A stretch of 7,161 nucleotides of DNA, from the NCBI GenBank assembly GCA_020852035.1, contig JADZBR010000324.1:1-7161 (forward strand), written 5' to 3'. The position numbers and the translations under genes are program-made. Positions 6,102 through 7,161 of this stretch are shown here, in pieces (position 1 is the stretch's first letter; each line of letters opens with the position of its first letter). This DNA comes from Caulobacteraceae bacterium. Its GTDB lineage: Bacteria > Pseudomonadota > Alphaproteobacteria > Caulobacterales > Caulobacteraceae. The notes below the pieces were generated by a model. That model was not told where the DNA came from. It did no database searches and worked only from the letters and a program-made list of their open reading frames with translations.

Positions 6102-6722
6102 ATGGACTATACCCACCCCGCAATGAACCTCGTGCCGATGGTCGTCGAGCAGACGAGCCGTGGCGAGCGGGCGTTCGACATCTTCTCGCGGCTCCTGAAG
6201 GAGCGCGTGATCTTCCTGACCGGGCCGTTCGAGGACGGGATGTCCTCGCTGATCTGCGCCCAGCTGCTGTTCCTCGAGGCCGAGAACCCGAAGAAGCAGA
6301 TCGACATGTACATCAACTCGCCGGGTGGGGTGGTGACCTCGGCCTTGGCGATCTACGACACCATGCAGTACATCAAGTGCCCGGTGGCCACGACGGTGAT
6401 GGGCATGGCGGCCTCGGCCGGCAGCCTGATCCTGACGGCCGGCGAGAAGGGCCTGCGCACCTCTCTGCCCAACGCCCGGATCATGGTCCACCAGCCCTCC
6501 GGCGGCTTCCAGGGCAAGGTCTCGGACATCGAGCGCCACGCCGAGGACATCATCAAGACCAAGCGCCGGCTGAACGAAATCTACGTCAAGCACACCGGGC
6601 GGACCTATGAAGAGGTCGAGAAGACCCTCGACCGCGACCACTTCATGAGCGCCGAAGAGGCCAAGGCGTGGGGCCTGATCGACAACATCCAGGAAGCGCG
6701 CGCCGAAACCGACGCGGCCTGA
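6102..6722 (+). CDS. clpP: ATP-dependent Clp protease proteolytic subunit
   Basis: ClpP is the serine peptidase core of the ClpXP and ClpAP machines: two stacked heptameric rings that degrade unfolded or tagged proteins in the cytosol. In Caulobacter it is essential and drives regulated proteolysis in the cell cycle. The 206-aa length is standard. The catalytic triad is complete: Ser105 in GMAASAGS, His130 in IMVHQPSGG, and Asp179 in DRDHFMS, with the same 25- and 49-residue spacings as E. coli Ser111/His136/Asp185. YINSPGG lies near residue 70. The N-terminal segment before MNLVPMVVEQTSRGERAFD is a short propeptide that should be removed. The ATG at 6102 is chosen because AAGG lies 10 bases upstream; the ATG at 6123 has no such site. 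One oddity is Ala106 directly after the catalytic serine, where Met is usual. clpX would be expected further downstream, but an SDR gene follows first. Confidence 0.98.
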   Translation: MDYTHPAMNLVPMVVEQTSRGERAFDIFSRLLKERVIFLTGPFEDGMSSLICAQLLFLEAENPKKQIDMYINSPGGVVTSALAIYDTMQYIKCPVATTVMGMAASAGSLILTAGEKGLRTSLPNARIMVHQPSGGFQGKVSDIERHAEDIIKTKRRLNEIYVKHTGRTYEEVEKTLDRDHFMSAEEAKAWGLIDNIQEARAETDAA

Positions 6723-6726
6723 GGCG

Positions 6727-7161
6727 ATGCCCTTCGCGGTGGTCACCGGCGCGGGGAGCGGCATCGGCCGCGCCTCCGCGATCCGGCTGGCCCGCGAGGG
6801 GTTCGACATCTGCGTGCTCGACCGCTCAGCCGACGCCGTGGCCGCCACGGCCTCGGCGGTGAGCGAGGCGGGGAGGGCGGTGGTCCCGGCGGTGGCCGAC
6901 GTCTCAGACCGCGCGGCGGTCGACGCGGCGCTGGCCGATATCGCGAGCGTCGATCTGCTGGTCAACCACGCCGGGGTCTTCTTCGAAAAGCCCTTCGAGG
7001 AGCTGACCGACGAGGACTTCCGGCGGACCTACGACATCAATGTGATCGGCGCGGTGAACGTCACCCAGGCCTGCCTTCCGCGCATGCCGGACCGCAGCCG
7101 GATCATCAACATCGCCTCGCGCGCCTACCTCGGTACGAAGAACCAGGCGCACTACGTGGCC
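6727..7161 (+). CDS. Short-chain dehydrogenase/reductase (SDR), 3' end beyond the window
   Basis: The first 145 residues of a classical SDR, an NAD(P)-dependent oxidoreductase with a Rossmann fold. The dinucleotide motif TGAGSGIG is at residues 7-14. Asp32 at the end of the second strand points to NAD rather than NADP preference, and Asp58 contacts adenine. NHAG at 80-83 replaces the usual NNAG, Asn105 is the catalytic-tetrad Asn, and Ser131 and Tyr143 fit the catalytic Ser and Tyr; the Lys four residues after Tyr lies past the edge. The Ser-Tyr distance is 12 rather than the commoner 13. Full length would be about 240-260 aa, so roughly 100 residues are missing. The ATG lies 4 bases after the clpP stop, with GAGG overlapping that stop, so co-transcription and coupled translation with clpP are likely. 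The substrate is not predictable. A link to Clp proteolysis is not implied by the family. Confidence 0.93.
   Translation, partial: MPFAVVTGAGSGIGRASAIRLAREGFDICVLDRSADAVAATASAVSEAGRAVVPAVADVSDRAAVDAALADIASVDLLVNHAGVFFEKPFEELTDEDFRRTYDINVIGAVNVTQACLPRMPDRSRIINIASRAYLGTKNQAHYVA

Noticed and set aside
5772..6965. 397-codon open frame on the minus strand spanning the tig end, the repeat, clpP and the SDR start
   Set aside because: It covers two real genes and the palindromic repeat; the part over the repeat is the familiar spurious peptide that such repeats encode.
1..7161. A new defence, secretion or biosynthetic system across the window
   Set aside because: Nearly every gene belongs to a known housekeeping family, composition is uniform, and there is no mobile or accessory signature.

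Overview
The window looks like ordinary chromosomal DNA of a GC-rich alphaproteobacterium, most likely of the Caulobacterales (a Caulobacter or Phenylobacterium relative). The reasons are very strong G/C third-position bias, a P-II protein of the GlnB type, a tRNA-Leu / trigger factor / ClpP order like that of Caulobacter, and intergenic inverted repeats of the kind scattered through that order. The genus is an inference; no sequence search was possible.

Layout. (1) Positions 1-290, minus strand: most of glnB, with the last ~16 codons beyond the left edge. (2) 291-528: a divergent promoter region. (3) 529-4104, plus strand: a tight three-gene unit of a thiolase-fold protein of the TLP1 type that lacks the thiolase catalytic residues, a small histidine phosphatase, and a fused NAD(P)H-hydrate epimerase/dehydratase (Nnr). 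Gaps are 7 and 17 bases. (4) 4107-4219: an imperfect inverted repeat. (5) 4281-4365: tRNA-Leu(UAG) with encoded CCA. (6) 4499-5863: trigger factor, tig. (7) 5868-6000: a second, larger inverted repeat with nested hairpins. (8) 6102-6722: clpP, preceded by a leader hairpin. (9) 6727 to the right edge: the first 145 codons of a short-chain dehydrogenase/reductase, 4 bases after the clpP stop and probably co-transcribed with it.

How the genes relate. tRNA-Leu, tig and clpP form a translation and protein-quality-control neighbourhood: the ribosome-bound folding chaperone is followed by the proteolytic core that works with ClpX or ClpA. Nnr repairs damaged NADH and NADPH, a housekeeping metabolite-repair job. 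GlnB is the nitrogen and 2-oxoglutarate signal protein, and glnA would be expected off the left edge. The thiolase-like protein and the phosphatase have no assignable substrate.

I found no CRISPR array, transposase, phage gene, defence or toxin module, and no convincing undescribed multi-gene system. The points most worth a second look are the catalytically stripped thiolase-like protein in an operon with a phosphatase and a cofactor-repair enzyme, the two unrelated structured intergenic repeats, and the SDR gene directly behind clpP.
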